A stretch of 64,000 nt of DNA from Streptomyces nodosus (GTDB taxonomy: Bacteria > Actinomycetota > Actinomycetes > Streptomycetales > Streptomycetaceae). Every line of letters starts with the position of its first letter. The first letter of the stretch is position 1. The notes beneath the pieces were generated by a model. The model saw only the letters and a list, made by a program, of their open reading frames with translations. It was not told where the DNA came from and made no database searches. The position numbers were made by a program, and so were the translations under genes. Below, piece by piece: positions 50,395 to 60,001 of this stretch. The DNA lies in contig NZ_CP023747.1 in the NCBI RefSeq assembly GCF_008704995.1, positions 7,660,001-7,724,000 of the forward strand. Direction: 5' to 3'.

Positions 50395-53300
50395 CTATTC
50401 GGTGATGCTGTAAGCGCGTTCGATCGACTGGATCAGCGTGTTGCCGTCACGATCGGTGAGTTCGGCCCGCAGCGAGACGGTGCCCGCGTGGGACGGGTGA
50501 TGCAGGGCGAGACGGGAGCCCGTCACCTTCGCGGGCTTCCAGGTCCTGCCCTCGTCGTAGGACACCCGGAAGGCCACCTTCGTGTCCTTCTTCCTCGCGG
50601 CGGCTCCCTCCACAGTGAAGGGCACGTCGAACGAGCGACCCGCTGCCGCTGTGCTGGACAGTGTCAGGCGCGGGGAGAAGCGGACGACGGACAGCGGCAG
50701 CGAGGTCCAACGGTCCTCGGCAGTACGCGCCGAACGGAAGGTCCACCGCGCGGTGACACGGGTGCTCAGCGGGAAGAGCGACGGGTCCCGGGCCACGTCC
50801 AGAGACAGCGAGTACTCACTGCTCCCGGAGGGGACCGAGTACTGGGTAGCGCCGTCGACGGGGAGGAATTCGCTGGTGATCTCCTTCCCGTCGGCCAGCA
50901 GGGTGGCCTTCGCCGAGGTGTAGTCGCTCAGCCCCCAGCTTCCGCCGCCGTCGCCGAACAACGGCAGGAACGCCCGGATGGTGTCCCCCTGCCGTTCGGC
51001 GCCGGGACTGCCCTCGCCGGACTCGGTGCCGGAGGACGGCAGCGTCGGTCCTGAGACGCCGACGTTCATCCGTACCGCGTGCCCCTCGCCGGCGTGATAG
51101 GTGGTGGCCGGGTGGTTGAGGAACGTGTCCCAGCTGGCGATTCCGTCGTCGTCCAGGACGCCCTGCCACAGACGGAAGCCCCAGGGGACGTCGTTGTCGA
51201 GGACGTAGTGGGTGCTCCGCCGCGGGGACGGCCCCCTGTCGTAGTAGCCGAAATTCGGGAAGTTCGTTCCGGGCAGTACGGGCGTAGCCGTCACCTGCAG
51301 GGTCTTGTCCGCGGAGGGTGAGCCCGCGACCACGTCCACCCGGGCGAGCCGGTTCTCGTCGACGTGATCGGTGAAGCCGTCCAGGGACGTGCCGGTGCGG
51401 TCCCAGGCCAGGTTATAGACCGTGGCCGGCTTGCCCTCGACCAGGTGCGTCCAGTCTCCCATGTAACGGGCGAACGACTCCCGCGCGGGGACCTCGGGGC
51501 CGATCTGCCCGAACTTGACATTGGTGAAGCTCGGCAGGAGGTACATGAAGGAGCCCGCCCGCTGCCCGGCAGCGCGCCCGAACGCGACCGCCACCATGGC
51601 CGAGGTGTTGACCGCCGCGGTGTCGGGCACGGTGACCTCCACCGGCCGGGCGTCCCGTGCGTCGACCGTCACCGTGGTGTCGGTGTGCAGGTCCAGCCTC
51701 GGCTGCACCAGCACATGGGCACGGTCGTCCGCGATCAGCGGGTGTATCACGCTGCTGAGCGTGTAGGAGCCCGCCGGCAGCCGAACGGTCAGCTCGCCGT
51801 CCAGCGTGTCCAGATCCTTGACCACGTCGTTGTCGAGCCCCACGACCTTGGTGAAGGAGTCGTTCGTCGGCTCACCGTGCTCGTCCAGGTACTTCAGTGT
51901 CAGGTTGTACGACTCGGCCTCGCGCACCACGCCGAACGCGGTGCGCACGCTGACGTCGTCACTCGAAGTCGCGGCTATCGAGCCCCCGTAGGAGCCGTCG
52001 GGGGCGGCCACGCTGGTGTCCGCCGTCAGCGAGGCGCTCGCCGTGCCTCCCGCGGGAACGGCGAGTTGCTGCGGCGAGACGGTGAACATTCCCGCAGGGG
52101 CGTGCTTGCCGTCCACCGTGAACGCATCGGTGGACAACTCCAGCGTGACCGGCTCGGTACCGAGGTTGCGATAGGTGATCTGCTCGGTCACCGGCTTGTC
52201 GTCGTCGTGCGGCCACTGCTGTGTGGCGAAGTCGACGGGACCACCCTCGGCCACGACGTCCTGCCTGATCGCCCGCGTCATGTCGACACGGCCGGTTCCC
52301 TGCTGGTACGAGCTGTAGGCACCCGGCTTCGCCGAGGCCGTCAGCACGTCCTTGATGCGCTCGCCGCCCCAGTCCGGGTGCTGCTGGGCCAGAATCGCGG
52401 CCGCCCCGGCGACGTGAGGGGTGGCCATCGATGTGCCGTCAAGGGTGATATAGCCCGTAACGCCCGAAGAATATGCTTGCTCGAGGTAGCTGCCCGGAGC
52501 GGCGGCGGCCGTGATGGCCACACCGGGCGCCGTCACATCCGGTTTGACGCCGCCGTCGCCGACGCGCGGGCCCCGGCTGGAGAAGTCGGCGAGCTTGTCG
52601 GACTTGTCGACCGCACCGACCGTCAGGGCGGCGTCCGCGCTGCCCGGGGAGCCGACCGTGCCCTCGCCGAAGGTGCCCTCGTTGCCTGCCGCGATGACGA
52701 AGAGCGTGTCGGAGGTCGCGGACAGCCGGTCGACCGCCTCCTCCTCCGGATCGGTGCCTGGTGTGTCAAGCCCGCCGAGGCTGAGATTGACGACATCGGC
52801 GCCCTGGTCGACAGCCCACTGCATGCCCGCGATGACCGTGGAGTCGTAGCCGTAGCCGTTGTCGTCCAGGACCTTGCCGTCCAGGATCTTCGCGGCGGGC
52901 GCGACGCCCCGGTATGTGCCGCCGGACGCGGCCCCGGTGCCCGCCGCGATCGACGCCACATGGGTACCGTGGCCGAACCTGTCGACGGAGTCGGGTGAGT
53001 CGGAGAAGTTGGCCTGTGCCGTCTCCTGGCCCTTGAGATCGGGGTGATCCTCGTCGACACCGGTGTCCAGGACGGCGATCTTCGTTCCGGACCCGTCGTA
53101 TCCGGCCGCCCAGGCCGTGGGCGCGCCGATCTGTGGCACGCTCTTGTCCAGGGCCGCCTTGCGCCTGCCGTCCAGCCAGATCTTCTTCACTGCGGGCGCG
53201 GAGGCGAACCTTGCATTGCCCTTCGCGCCGCCGTCATCGGTGACGGTGTCCCAGAACGCCGTCCCGTCACTCTTGGCCATCCGTATCGCTGTGCCGTCGA

Positions 53301-53772
53301 CGGTGGGCAGTTCGCGACCGACTGCCGTTCCCGTGTCGGCGAACGCGCTTCTGGCGACCGCCTTGTGGCCGGGGTGGGTCACGATCAGCGGCAGGTCGGA
53401 ACGGTGCGCGTCGTCGTACCCGTCTGCCAGCAGCCCGGTGACGTCGAACAGGCGCGAGTCGAGGCTGCCTCGGGCCAGCAGCGAAAGCGCGTCACCGGGC
53501 ACCACCTGTGTGTGGCCCTCGACCACTCGGACCGAGAAGCCCACGCTCTCGCGTCCCTCGCCACGCTCGATCCCGACCAGCGTACCGGAGCCGGTCACCA
53601 GCACTTTGTCCCCGGTCACCAGCGTCACAGACCTCGGTAAACCCCCTGCCCCGGCGTCCTTCGCCGCCTCAGCACCCGCGGCCGTTGGGCCGGGGGCTGC
53701 GGTCAGGGCCGCGACGACGGCGATCCCCGCCACCGCGACGGTGACGGACCTATGTCTTCCCCGTGGCTTCAT
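50395..53772 (-). CDS. Large secreted subtilisin-family (S8) serine protease
   Basis: The 1125-residue exported protease starts at 53772 (AAGGAGAG upstream); an in-frame ATG at 53820 is less likely. It has a signal peptide ending near residue 32, then a pro-region (about 33-210). The S8 catalytic domain follows (about 215-490) with Asp in IAVLDTGVDEDHPDL, His in GHGTHVASIAAG, Asn in FVIAAGNEG and Ser in GTSMATPHVAGAAA. About 630 residues of beta-rich C-terminal domains come next, including a cell-adhesion-like segment and an F5/8- or Ig-like end. Function is probably extracellular protein degradation. Confidence 0.92.
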   Translation of the reverse strand: MKPRGRHRSVTVAVAGIAVVAALTAAPGPTAAGAEAAKDAGAGGLPRSVTLVTGDKVLVTGSGTLVGIERGEGRESVGFSVRVVEGHTQVVPGDALSLLARGSLDSRLFDVTGLLADGYDDAHRSDLPLIVTHPGHKAVARSAFADTGTAVGRELPTVDGTAIRMAKSDGTAFWDTVTDDGGAKGNARFASAPAVKKIWLDGRRKAALDKSVPQIGAPTAWAAGYDGSGTKIAVLDTGVDEDHPDLKGQETAQANFSDSPDSVDRFGHGTHVASIAAGTGAASGGTYRGVAPAAKILDGKVLDDNGYGYDSTVIAGMQWAVDQGADVVNLSLGGLDTPGTDPEEEAVDRLSATSDTLFVIAAGNEGTFGEGTVGSPGSADAALTVGAVDKSDKLADFSSRGPRVGDGGVKPDVTAPGVAITAAAAPGSYLEQAYSSGVTGYITLDGTSMATPHVAGAAAILAQQHPDWGGERIKDVLTASAKPGAYSSYQQGTGRVDMTRAIRQDVVAEGGPVDFATQQWPHDDDKPVTEQITYRNLGTEPVTLELSTDAFTVDGKHAPAGMFTVSPQQLAVPAGGTASASLTADTSVAAPDGSYGGSIAATSSDDVSVRTAFGVVREAESYNLTLKYLDEHGEPTNDSFTKVVGLDNDVVKDLDTLDGELTVRLPAGSYTLSSVIHPLIADDRAHVLVQPRLDLHTDTTVTVDARDARPVEVTVPDTAAVNTSAMVAVAFGRAAGQRAGSFMYLLPSFTNVKFGQIGPEVPARESFARYMGDWTHLVEGKPATVYNLAWDRTGTSLDGFTDHVDENRLARVDVVAGSPSADKTLQVTATPVLPGTNFPNFGYYDRGPSPRRSTHYVLDNDVPWGFRLWQGVLDDDGIASWDTFLNHPATTYHAGEGHAVRMNVGVSGPTLPSSGTESGEGSPGAERQGDTIRAFLPLFGDGGGSWGLSDYTSAKATLLADGKEITSEFLPVDGATQYSVPSGSSEYSLSLDVARDPSLFPLSTRVTARWTFRSARTAEDRWTSLPLSVVRFSPRLTLSSTAAAGRSFDVPFTVEGAAARKKDTKVAFRVSYDEGRTWKPAKVTGSRLALHHPSHAGTVSLRAELTDRDGNTLIQSIERAYSITE

Positions 53773-54624
53773 ATGTGCTCTCTCTCCTTGCTTCGGCTTC
53801 GGGTGAAGCGGACATGTCATGTCTGGTAGGGTGGTGTGCTCACCGCCCTATGACGGATGGAGCCGTCGGCCATCGGCCTCGCTCTTCCGTGTGCACAGTC
53901 GTTCCCGTCTCGGCCGTGGCAGCAGACTTCCAAGGCGCCAAGGCGTCAAGGTGAGAACGACGAGGATCAGGGCGGGTGGGCGCCATGCATAGGCTCTCCA
54001 TGCTGTGTTTTGCACGACGAATCCCACCTAGCGGTGGGATCGGTACCCCCTGCACCGCACGACACGGTGTTCGCCGTGGTGTGACCGCATGATGCGGGCG
54101 AGGGCACACGCCCATCCTGGGGCGCGAATATCAGGAAGTTGTCAGGCGCGGGGTGAATCGCACAATGCACACCTGGCACTTCAAGCGGAAGACGGAACGT
54201 CTGGCAATCCGAGTCCCACTTCCCCGAGAAGGGGGCCGAGCAAGCTGCCGGAAGCGAGCGAGCAGGTGTTGACGATCCGCGACCGGCGCCGGTCACGCCC
54301 TCGTTCGCCGCACCGTCGAGAGCGCATGCCTCTGCAACTCCGTGATTGGTGTTGTGACCGGGAAAACTCATCGACTCGCAGTGCCCGCCACGGCATCTCG
54401 CCACGGTGGGCCAGGAGGTGACCAGCGACGGCGGCATGCGGACGCGGTTCGCGTTGATGAGGCGTCAGGCACCACGATCACCACGAACCGCGTCCTCGCC
54501 TTGATCACCGTCCCTGACCATCAACTCGACGCGACTCCAGAAGTCCTGCGGGTAACCCGGGTGGGCGGTTCGCAGGACACGCAGGGCCCCGACCACGCCG
54601 CCGCGACGGCTGTGGGGCGCGGGT
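53773..54624. other. 850-bp region without a supported gene
   Basis: It contains the promoter region of the protease gene and several short frames without ribosome sites or familiar sequence (the largest, minus strand 53967-54437, has an atypical composition). A perfect hairpin lies at 54021-54040. The region may be decayed DNA leading into the DUF899 remnant. Confidence 0.45.
54021..54040. promoter_or_regulatory. Perfect 20-bp hairpin, function unknown
   Basis: ATCCCACCTAGCGGTGGGAT has 8-bp arms and a TAGC loop. No poly-T follows on either strand, so an operator is at least as likely as a terminator. Confidence 0.4.
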
Positions 54625-55065
54625 TCACGGGCAACAGCCCGAGCCGCCCGTGCGGGATGGTGTGCCATGGAGGTTGTCGTCGTGTCCGGCGGTGATCCGT
54701 GGCCATTGGGCGGTCGGTCGTCCGTTCTTGCGGAACTGCTGGCCGCGTGTCTCGTACGGCTGTGGCCAGCCGGGTGGGGAGTCTTCCCAGGTCTCCTGCC
54801 GTCCGTGGACGGTCATGTCGAGGATGCCGTAGGAGGGTGCCATGGGTTCGACGCCTCGTCCGGTGGTCCAGTACGTCTCGAAGACGCGGTCCCCGTCGCG
54901 GAGGTAGGCCGCTTTCATGCCGAAGTGGCGGCCGGCGAGGAGCCGTTCGTGCGACTCGGCGGGCACGGAGTACCAGGGCATCTCCCAGCCCATGAAACGG
55001 CGGTAGCGGTCGGACTCCTCGAAGGGGCCCTGGCAGAAGACGGCGCAGCGATGGTGGCGGCGAGG
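54625..55065 (-). pseudogene. DUF899 (thioredoxin-like) protein, N-terminally truncated
   Basis: The minus strand encodes HRCAVFCQGPFEESDRYRRF, then GWEMPWYSVPAESHERLLAG, LRDGDRVFETYWTTGRGVE and GRQETWEDSPPGWPQ, the C-terminal half of DUF899 family proteins. The upstream half is missing and the frame has no normal start before the ATG at 54993. The last about 25 residues diverge from the family. It is probably non-functional. Confidence 0.6.
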
Positions 55066-55320
55066 ATGACCACCGGAGTGGTCGCCCAGCCGCGCACGGC
55101 CACGTTCGCAACGCCCTTCGCGAGGCCGACGCCGTGATGATGAGAGGCGCGCGCAAGCGTGGGGGAATGGCGGCGACGGAGCGAATCCCAGCCCCGCTGC
55201 TCCCCACGAGAGTTTGAGGCCAGCGCCAGTTCAACCACTCGCCCCAGGCGGCTCAGACATTGAGCGCCTTGGTGGGAAGGCGGGTCGCCTGGGTGAGGCG
55301 GCCTCGGCACGCGCTGGCTG
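55066..55320. other. Intergenic, no gene seen
   Basis: About 250 bp between the DUF899 remnant and the SnoaL-like gene. No frame here has family signals or a ribosome site. Confidence 0.4.
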
Positions 55321-55764
55321 CTACGAGCGGCGGTCTTGCGGCCATCCCTGTGCGTCGAATACGGCGATAGGGTCCAGGTAGTCGCGCCAGTGCGTCACCT
55401 TGCGGTCCTTGATGGTCACGACGGAGACGAAGCGGTTATCGTACGGCCGTCCCGTCCTCACCGACGTGCCGTGCACTTCGTACTCCAAGACGACCACCGC
55501 GGTCTCGGGATCCCGGTGGACGTGCAGGTTGTCCGCGCTGAGCAGCTTCATGTAGTCGCTGTAGAGGTCGATGATTCCCTGGCGTCCCGCGAGCCGCCGG
55601 GGATACCCCGGCACGGTGATCACGTACTCGAAGACCACGTCCTCGGCCAGCAGGTCGTAGTAGTCCTCCCCGTCGACCAGGCCGTCCAGCCCCTTCTTGA
55701 TGATGCGAAAGAACGGGCTGTTCGCCCCGACCAGGGGAGCGTTGTCGTCGACGGTCTTGCTCAC
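55321..55764 (-). CDS. SnoaL-like (NTF2-fold) protein
   Basis: This 147-residue NTF2-fold protein has the usual alternating pattern: an N-terminal helix, DLLAEDVVFEYVITVPG, GRQGIIDLYSDYMKLLS, VVLEYEVHGTSVRTGRPY, and the final VVTIKDRKVTHWRDYLDP. Such proteins serve as small cyclases, isomerases or ligand binders. It overlaps the NmrA-type reductase gene by 4 bp, so the pair is translationally coupled. The substrate is unknown. Confidence 0.85.
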   Translation of the reverse strand: MSKTVDDNAPLVGANSPFFRIIKKGLDGLVDGEDYYDLLAEDVVFEYVITVPGYPRRLAGRQGIIDLYSDYMKLLSADNLHVHRDPETAVVVLEYEVHGTSVRTGRPYDNRFVSVVTIKDRKVTHWRDYLDPIAVFDAQGWPQDRRS

Positions 55765-56609
55765 TTCGCCTCCGAGGTCCAGACGTGGGCGTTGCGTTCG
55801 GCGAACCTGCGGAAGGTGGTGGCCGGCCGACCGGTGACCTTCTCGATGTCACCGGTGGGCGTGGAGCCGTTGCCGGCGACGATGGCGTCGGTGAGCCAGC
55901 GCAGCATCACCACGTAGTCGGTGGGGACGCCCGCGGCGAGCGCGCCGTTGATCCACGTCTCCTGATCGATGTCGCTGTAAGCGACGGGGCGGTCGCTCAC
56001 GAGGGTAATGGTGTCCGCGATGTCCTGGAAGGTGAGGGACTGCGGGCCGGTGAGCGAGTAGGTGGCGTCGGCGTGGGTTTCGGGGTCCAGCAGCGTCTCG
56101 GCCGCGACCGCCGCGATGTCGGCAGCGTCGACGAAGGCCTCCCCGCCGCCGGCGCTCGGGCTTGTGATCACTCCGTCGATGACCGGGAGATGGTCGTCGG
56201 CGAAGTTCTGCATCACCCACGCGGGGCGCACGATCGAGTGTGTGATGCCGTGCCGGGAGGCCAGATCGGCCTCGACGGCCGCGATATCGATCCCCGCCGG
56301 CGCCTGGTCGGCGTTGTAGACACTCAGGTAGGTGACGTGGCGCACGCCGGCCGCCTCGGCGAGGTCCAGGAAGGCGCCGACCTGGTCGGCGTAGCTGACG
56401 CGCATGGTGGGTGTCACCAGATAGAGGCGGTCAACGCCGGCCAGGGCGTCCGTGTGGGTGGTCGGGTCGTCCCAGTCGAACCGGACGTCCGCTCCGCTAC
56501 GCGCCGCGGTACGGGGGACGATTCCTCGCTGGGCAAGCGCGTCGGCCAGCAGCGAACCGGTCCGGCCGGTGCCGCCCAGGATGAGTGCCGTGAGTGCTTC
56601 GTTGTTCAT
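55761..56609 (-). CDS. NmrA-family NAD(P)-binding protein
   Basis: This 282-residue atypical SDR has the dinucleotide motif LILGGTGRTGSLLADAL at residues 9-25, VTPTMRVSYADQVGAFLDLAEAAGVRHVTYLS, and the C-terminal GRPATTFRRFAERNAHVW typical of NmrA/YtfG quinone-oxidoreductase-like proteins. The start at 56609 fits the family N-terminus; an ORF extending further upstream lacks homology. It is divergent from an AraC-type regulator gene, which probably controls it. Confidence 0.85.
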   Translation of the reverse strand: MNNEALTALILGGTGRTGSLLADALAQRGIVPRTAARSGADVRFDWDDPTTHTDALAGVDRLYLVTPTMRVSYADQVGAFLDLAEAAGVRHVTYLSVYNADQAPAGIDIAAVEADLASRHGITHSIVRPAWVMQNFADDHLPVIDGVITSPSAGGGEAFVDAADIAAVAAETLLDPETHADATYSLTGPQSLTFQDIADTITLVSDRPVAYSDIDQETWINGALAAGVPTDYVVMLRWLTDAIVAGNGSTPTGDIEKVTGRPATTFRRFAERNAHVWTSEAK

Positions 56610-56719
56610 GACTCCATACTCGAAGCTCTGAGCAAGACAATCCATGTGTGATCCACTCAGTTTTTTATGCGAAACTCTCATGCCTTGACCCTGATGCTTA
56701 TGCCGGTCAAGCTGATTCC

Positions 56720-57658
56720 ATGGATCTGCTGGCTGACCACCTGGTACGGGCGCGCGCCACCGGCGCGGTGTTCGCGCGTACGGTCGCGGAACCACCGTGG
56801 GGACTTCGGCTGGACGGTTCTATACAGTTGTCGGTGCACACGCTGGTCCGTGGCCGGGGCCACCTCTGGCTTGACACCCCCGGCAGCGCCGTGGAGCTCA
56901 TACCGGGAAGCATCACGCTGGTACGCGGCGGGCCGAACCACTACATCGGGCATGAGCCGGGCGCGGAATGCCTGGAGCCGGACGAGTTCCGGACACGCCA
57001 CGCGCAGAAGAGCCCCGGAGACAACCCGCAGGCCACGGTGTTCCTGTGCGGCGCCTACCAGTTCTCCGGGGATGTCGGCAGCGCATTGCTGGAGGCGCTG
57101 CCCCAGGTCATGACCCTCTCGGCGGCCGACGACGATCCCCTGCGGGACGTGATCACTTTGCTGTCCCGCGAACTGGTCCGGAACGAACTCGCCCAGCAGA
57201 TCGTCCTCGATCGACTCCTGGACCTGCTTCTCGTCCTGGCCATCCGCAGCGACTTCCGCCGCAGCACGACCGCACCGCGCTGGTACCGGGCATGCGCAGA
57301 CCCGCGGCTGGGCGCCGCGCTACAAGCCATGCACGAGAACGCGGCCCACCCGTGGACGGTCCCCGAACTCGCCGCGATCAGCGGTCTGTCCCGGGCCGCC
57401 TTCGCACGCGTGTTCCGGGAGGCACTCGGCCGGGCCCCCATGCAATACCTGACCGAATGGCGGATGACCATCGCCCGCGACCACCTGCGCGCCGAGGATC
57501 TCACCCTGCCCCAGATCGCCGACGCCATCGGCTACGGCTCACCCTTCGCTTTCGCCGCCGCCTTCCGTCGCTATCACGGAGAACCGCCCGGAACCTGGCG
57601 GCAGAGGGAACGATCGGCCGCAGAGACGCGACTGCTCACCACGCACCATGGCTCGTGA
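56720..57658 (+). CDS. AraC-family regulator with cupin N-terminal domain
   Basis: This 312-residue regulator has an N-terminal cupin-type ligand domain (about 5-175: MDLLADHLVRARATGAVF, GHLWLDTP, ELIPGSITLVRGG) and a C-terminal AraC double helix-turn-helix (about 200-300: WTVPELAAISGLSRAAFARVFRE, LTLPQIADAIGYGSPFAFAAAFRRYHG). The start at 56720 matches family N-termini; an earlier ATG at 56648 is in frame. It is divergent from the NmrA-SnoaL pair. Confidence 0.88.
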   Translation: MDLLADHLVRARATGAVFARTVAEPPWGLRLDGSIQLSVHTLVRGRGHLWLDTPGSAVELIPGSITLVRGGPNHYIGHEPGAECLEPDEFRTRHAQKSPGDNPQATVFLCGAYQFSGDVGSALLEALPQVMTLSAADDDPLRDVITLLSRELVRNELAQQIVLDRLLDLLLVLAIRSDFRRSTTAPRWYRACADPRLGAALQAMHENAAHPWTVPELAAISGLSRAAFARVFREALGRAPMQYLTEWRMTIARDHLRAEDLTLPQIADAIGYGSPFAFAAAFRRYHGEPPGTWRQRERSAAETRLLTTHHGS

Positions 57659-57834
57659 GCGACGCCAGGCCCTGGTTCAAGTATCTCGATCAAGATGCAT
57701 CTTTGACTCTGCACCTCATGGACGGCACCCAGCTCTACTGAGTCAAAGCAGCACCCTCACCAGGGTCGTTCGCCAAGTCCAGCTTTCCTGGCGCAGATCG
57801 CCCTCACCAGGAACCAGGCACGCGAAAACCACGG

Positions 57835-58257
57835 CTAGGGGCCAGGAGCCCGGCGAGGTACGCCGCTGGGAATCTCTCGGGGCATGTGGCGCGATCCCCA
57901 GGAAATCAGCGGGTGAAGTGCCTCGACCAGTTCCCTGCCGCTATCGGTCGGGTGATACAGGATCCGCACCGGAGTCGTCGGGATCACCTCTCGCTCGATC
58001 AGCTTGAGCGATTCGAGTTCTTTGAGCCGCTGTGAGAGCAGCCGATCGGAGATGCCGCCAACTAGGTGTCGGTACTCGCCGAACCGCCGCGCTCCTCGCG
58101 TGCAGGCGAGGAGCACCGCCCCAGTCCACCGCCGACCCACAATGCCCAGCATCGACTGCATGGCCAGGCAGTCCTGCGCGTCAGCGTCATGCACCCGGTC
58201 ATCGGTGGTCGCCTCGGCATTTCCTGCGGGGCGGGTACCTGTGGATAGCGAAGTCAC
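57835..58257 (-). CDS. HxlR-family regulator
   Basis: This 140-residue winged-helix regulator has the core family sequence (CLAMQSMLGIVGRRWTGAVLLA, GARRFGEYRHLVGGISDRLLSQRLKELE, GRELVEALHPLISWG). The GTG start at 58257 lies in a pair of AAGTCACT repeats. It is divergent from a decayed SDR gene, the usual target arrangement. With the target broken, it may now act on the intact SDR/VOC/DoxX genes downstream, or not at all. Confidence 0.85.
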   Translation of the reverse strand: MTSLSTGTRPAGNAEATTDDRVHDADAQDCLAMQSMLGIVGRRWTGAVLLACTRGARRFGEYRHLVGGISDRLLSQRLKELESLKLIEREVIPTTPVRILYHPTDSGRELVEALHPLISWGSRHMPREIPSGVPRRAPGP

Positions 58258-58276
58258 TCACTCATAGTAAGTCACT
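58251..58276. promoter_or_regulatory. Direct repeats AAGTCACT, candidate HxlR sites
   Basis: Two exact copies of AAGTCACT (58251-58258 and 58269-58276), 18 bp apart, lie at and just upstream of the HxlR start in AT-richer sequence. Confidence 0.45.
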
Positions 58277-58336
58277 ATTGCTTGTCATCAGCGAGAAGTC
58301 GGAGGCACCGGCTGTGCCTGTTGGGCCGCCGAGGAG

Positions 58337-58837
58337 GTGTCGTTCCTCGTCAGGAATGCCGGGGCAGCGGGCCCCGTCGCCCCACTGGTGTCCGTGGACC
58401 CGGCCGAGTGGGATGAGGTGTTCGCCGACAACGTACGGGGCCCGAGCTCATGTGCCGCGCCTTTCTGTCGAGCGTGGTCAGCTGGAGGCAGGCGACGTCA
58501 ACAACCTCGCACTGGTCTCGGGCAAGCGTCCGTCGGCGGGCCGGACCCCCTATGCGGCATCGACGATGGCCGTCATCCGCCTCACCCCCACGCTCCGCTC
58601 GCCCACGAGGTCGGCCCCGACGGTGTCACCGTGAACTTGCTTTCCTTCGGGCCCGTCCGCGGGACTCGCGTGGACCGCGACTTCCGGCTCAAGGTCGAGC
58701 GGGAGTTCGGCTCCCGCACGGTCATGCACCGGATGGACGCCGAGGGGGAGGTCGCCGATGCCGTCATCGCGATGCTGCACATGCCGGGGCTGCGCGCCGC
58801 CGACATCGACCTGTCGGCCGGGATGGTCACGCGATGA
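58337..58837 (+). pseudogene. Short-chain dehydrogenase remnant with frameshifts
   Basis: Frame 1 gives NAGAAGPVAPLVSVDPAEWDEVF and NVRGP. After a shift another frame gives LMCRAFL-type sequence, a third gives SGKRPSAGRTPYAAS with the catalytic Tyr, and frame 1 resumes with HEVGPDGVTVNLL to the stop at 58837. The catalytic Lys position reads as Thr (AASTMAV). The N-terminal nucleotide-binding part is also missing. It is clearly a broken SDR gene. Confidence 0.78.
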
Positions 58838-59002
58838 CGCGCGGGGCAGACAGCCTGGGATCAGATGCTTACGTTTAATTAGTAACTAACCCCGTTTTGG
58901 ACGGTGCCCGACCGCCGGTGAAGGCTGGAAGCACAAGGACCAGCCCGGTGCACGCCAGCGGGCCGGACCTCAAGCAAGCGGACCTGGGCCTAGGAGGCAC
59001 CT

Positions 59003-59350
59003 GTGCATACGGCGATGATCGTCGTCTCGGCGGTATTCGCGGCCCTTCTGCTCGCCTCGGCCGGCGGCAAGCTCGCCCGCCAGGAGATGCAGATGACGAC
59101 CTTGCGCAAGGTCGGCTTCCCCGAGGACAAGGCGTGGCTTCTCGGTGCCTGCGAGGTCGCGGGCGCGGGCGGCCTCGTCCTCGGCGTGTGGCGGCCGCCG
59201 CTGGCCATCGCGGCCAGCTGCGGGCTGATCCTCTACTTCCTCGGGGCGATCGCGTCGCATGTGCGCATCCGCGATTTCGCGGTCGCGCCTGCGGTCATGA
59301 TGCTCGCCCTGGCCGCCGCGACCGCGGTCCTCGGCGGCTTCACCGCCTGA
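59003..59350 (+). CDS. DoxX-like four-helix membrane protein
   Basis: This 115-residue membrane protein has four hydrophobic segments (MIVVSAVFAALLLASAGGKL, LGACEVAGAGGLVLGV, LAIAASCGLILYFLGAIASH, VAPAVMMLALAAATAVLGG) in the DoxX/DUF-type pattern with a conserved basic cytoplasmic loop. The GTG start at 59003 has AGGAGG 5 bp upstream. It may be co-transcribed with the VOC gene. Its role is unknown; DoxX-like proteins often sit with redox or quinone-linked enzymes. Confidence 0.8.
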   Translation: MHTAMIVVSAVFAALLLASAGGKLARQEMQMTTLRKVGFPEDKAWLLGACEVAGAGGLVLGVWRPPLAIAASCGLILYFLGAIASHVRIRDFAVAPAVMMLALAAATAVLGGFTA

Positions 59351-59395
59351 CAGTCCCTCACGTCTCATCCCTAACCCATGAAAGGCAGACGGCAA

Positions 59396-60001
59396 ATGGC
59401 CTCACCAACGAAGCTGGCGCACGTGGTCCTGTGGACGACACAGGTCCAGGACATGCGTGACTGGTACCTCAAGGTGCTCGATGGCCGGGTTGTCCACCAG
59501 AACCCCGCCGGCGCGTTCATCACTTACGACGATGAGCACCACCGAATCGCGGTAGCCGACCCCGTGGCCGCCGCCCGTGCCGCGCAGGAGCTGGCCGGGT
59601 CATCCGAGGGGCTGATCGGCGCCGGCGGCGCACAGGCGCCCCTCCCGGCCGACGACTGCCCGGCGGGCCTTCCCCCGCTGCGCGGGCTCGCCCACATCGC
59701 GTTCACCTTCAGTAGGCTGGATGACCTCCTCGGGAACTATGAGCGGCTCAAAGCCGAGGCAATCACGCCCACGACGAGCATCAACCACGGCACCACCACG
59801 TCGATGTACTACGCCGACCCGGACGGCAATCAGATCGAGTTGCAGATCGACAACTTCGACACCATCGAGGAGGGCACGGCCTTTATGGAGTCGCCGTCCT
59901 TCGCCGCCAACCCGGTCGGCGTCCCCTTCGATCCCGACGACATGCTCGCCCGGCTCCGCGCGGGAGGGAACGCCGACGACCTCGTACGGCCCACGTGGTG
60001 A
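59396..60001 (+). CDS. VOC-family (glyoxalase / extradiol dioxygenase) protein
   Basis: This 201-residue protein has the two beta-alpha-beta-beta-beta modules of the vicinal-oxygen-chelate fold: the first His in KLAHVVLWTTQV, a second His in LAHIAFTFSRLDD, and Glu in DGNQIELQIDNF. That is the 2-His-1-carboxylate metal site of catechol 2,3-dioxygenase-like members. The start at 59396 follows GAAAGG at good spacing. The substrate is unknown. Confidence 0.85.
   Translation: MASPTKLAHVVLWTTQVQDMRDWYLKVLDGRVVHQNPAGAFITYDDEHHRIAVADPVAAARAAQELAGSSEGLIGAGGAQAPLPADDCPAGLPPLRGLAHIAFTFSRLDDLLGNYERLKAEAITPTTSINHGTTTSMYYADPDGNQIELQIDNFDTIEEGTAFMESPSFAANPVGVPFDPDDMLARLRAGGNADDLVRPTW

Noticed and set aside
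53967..54437. 156-codon minus-strand frame between the protease and the DUF899 remnant
   Set aside because: No ribosome site and no family resemblance. The Cys/Ser/Pro content is unlike that of neighbouring genes, and it spans a perfect hairpin.
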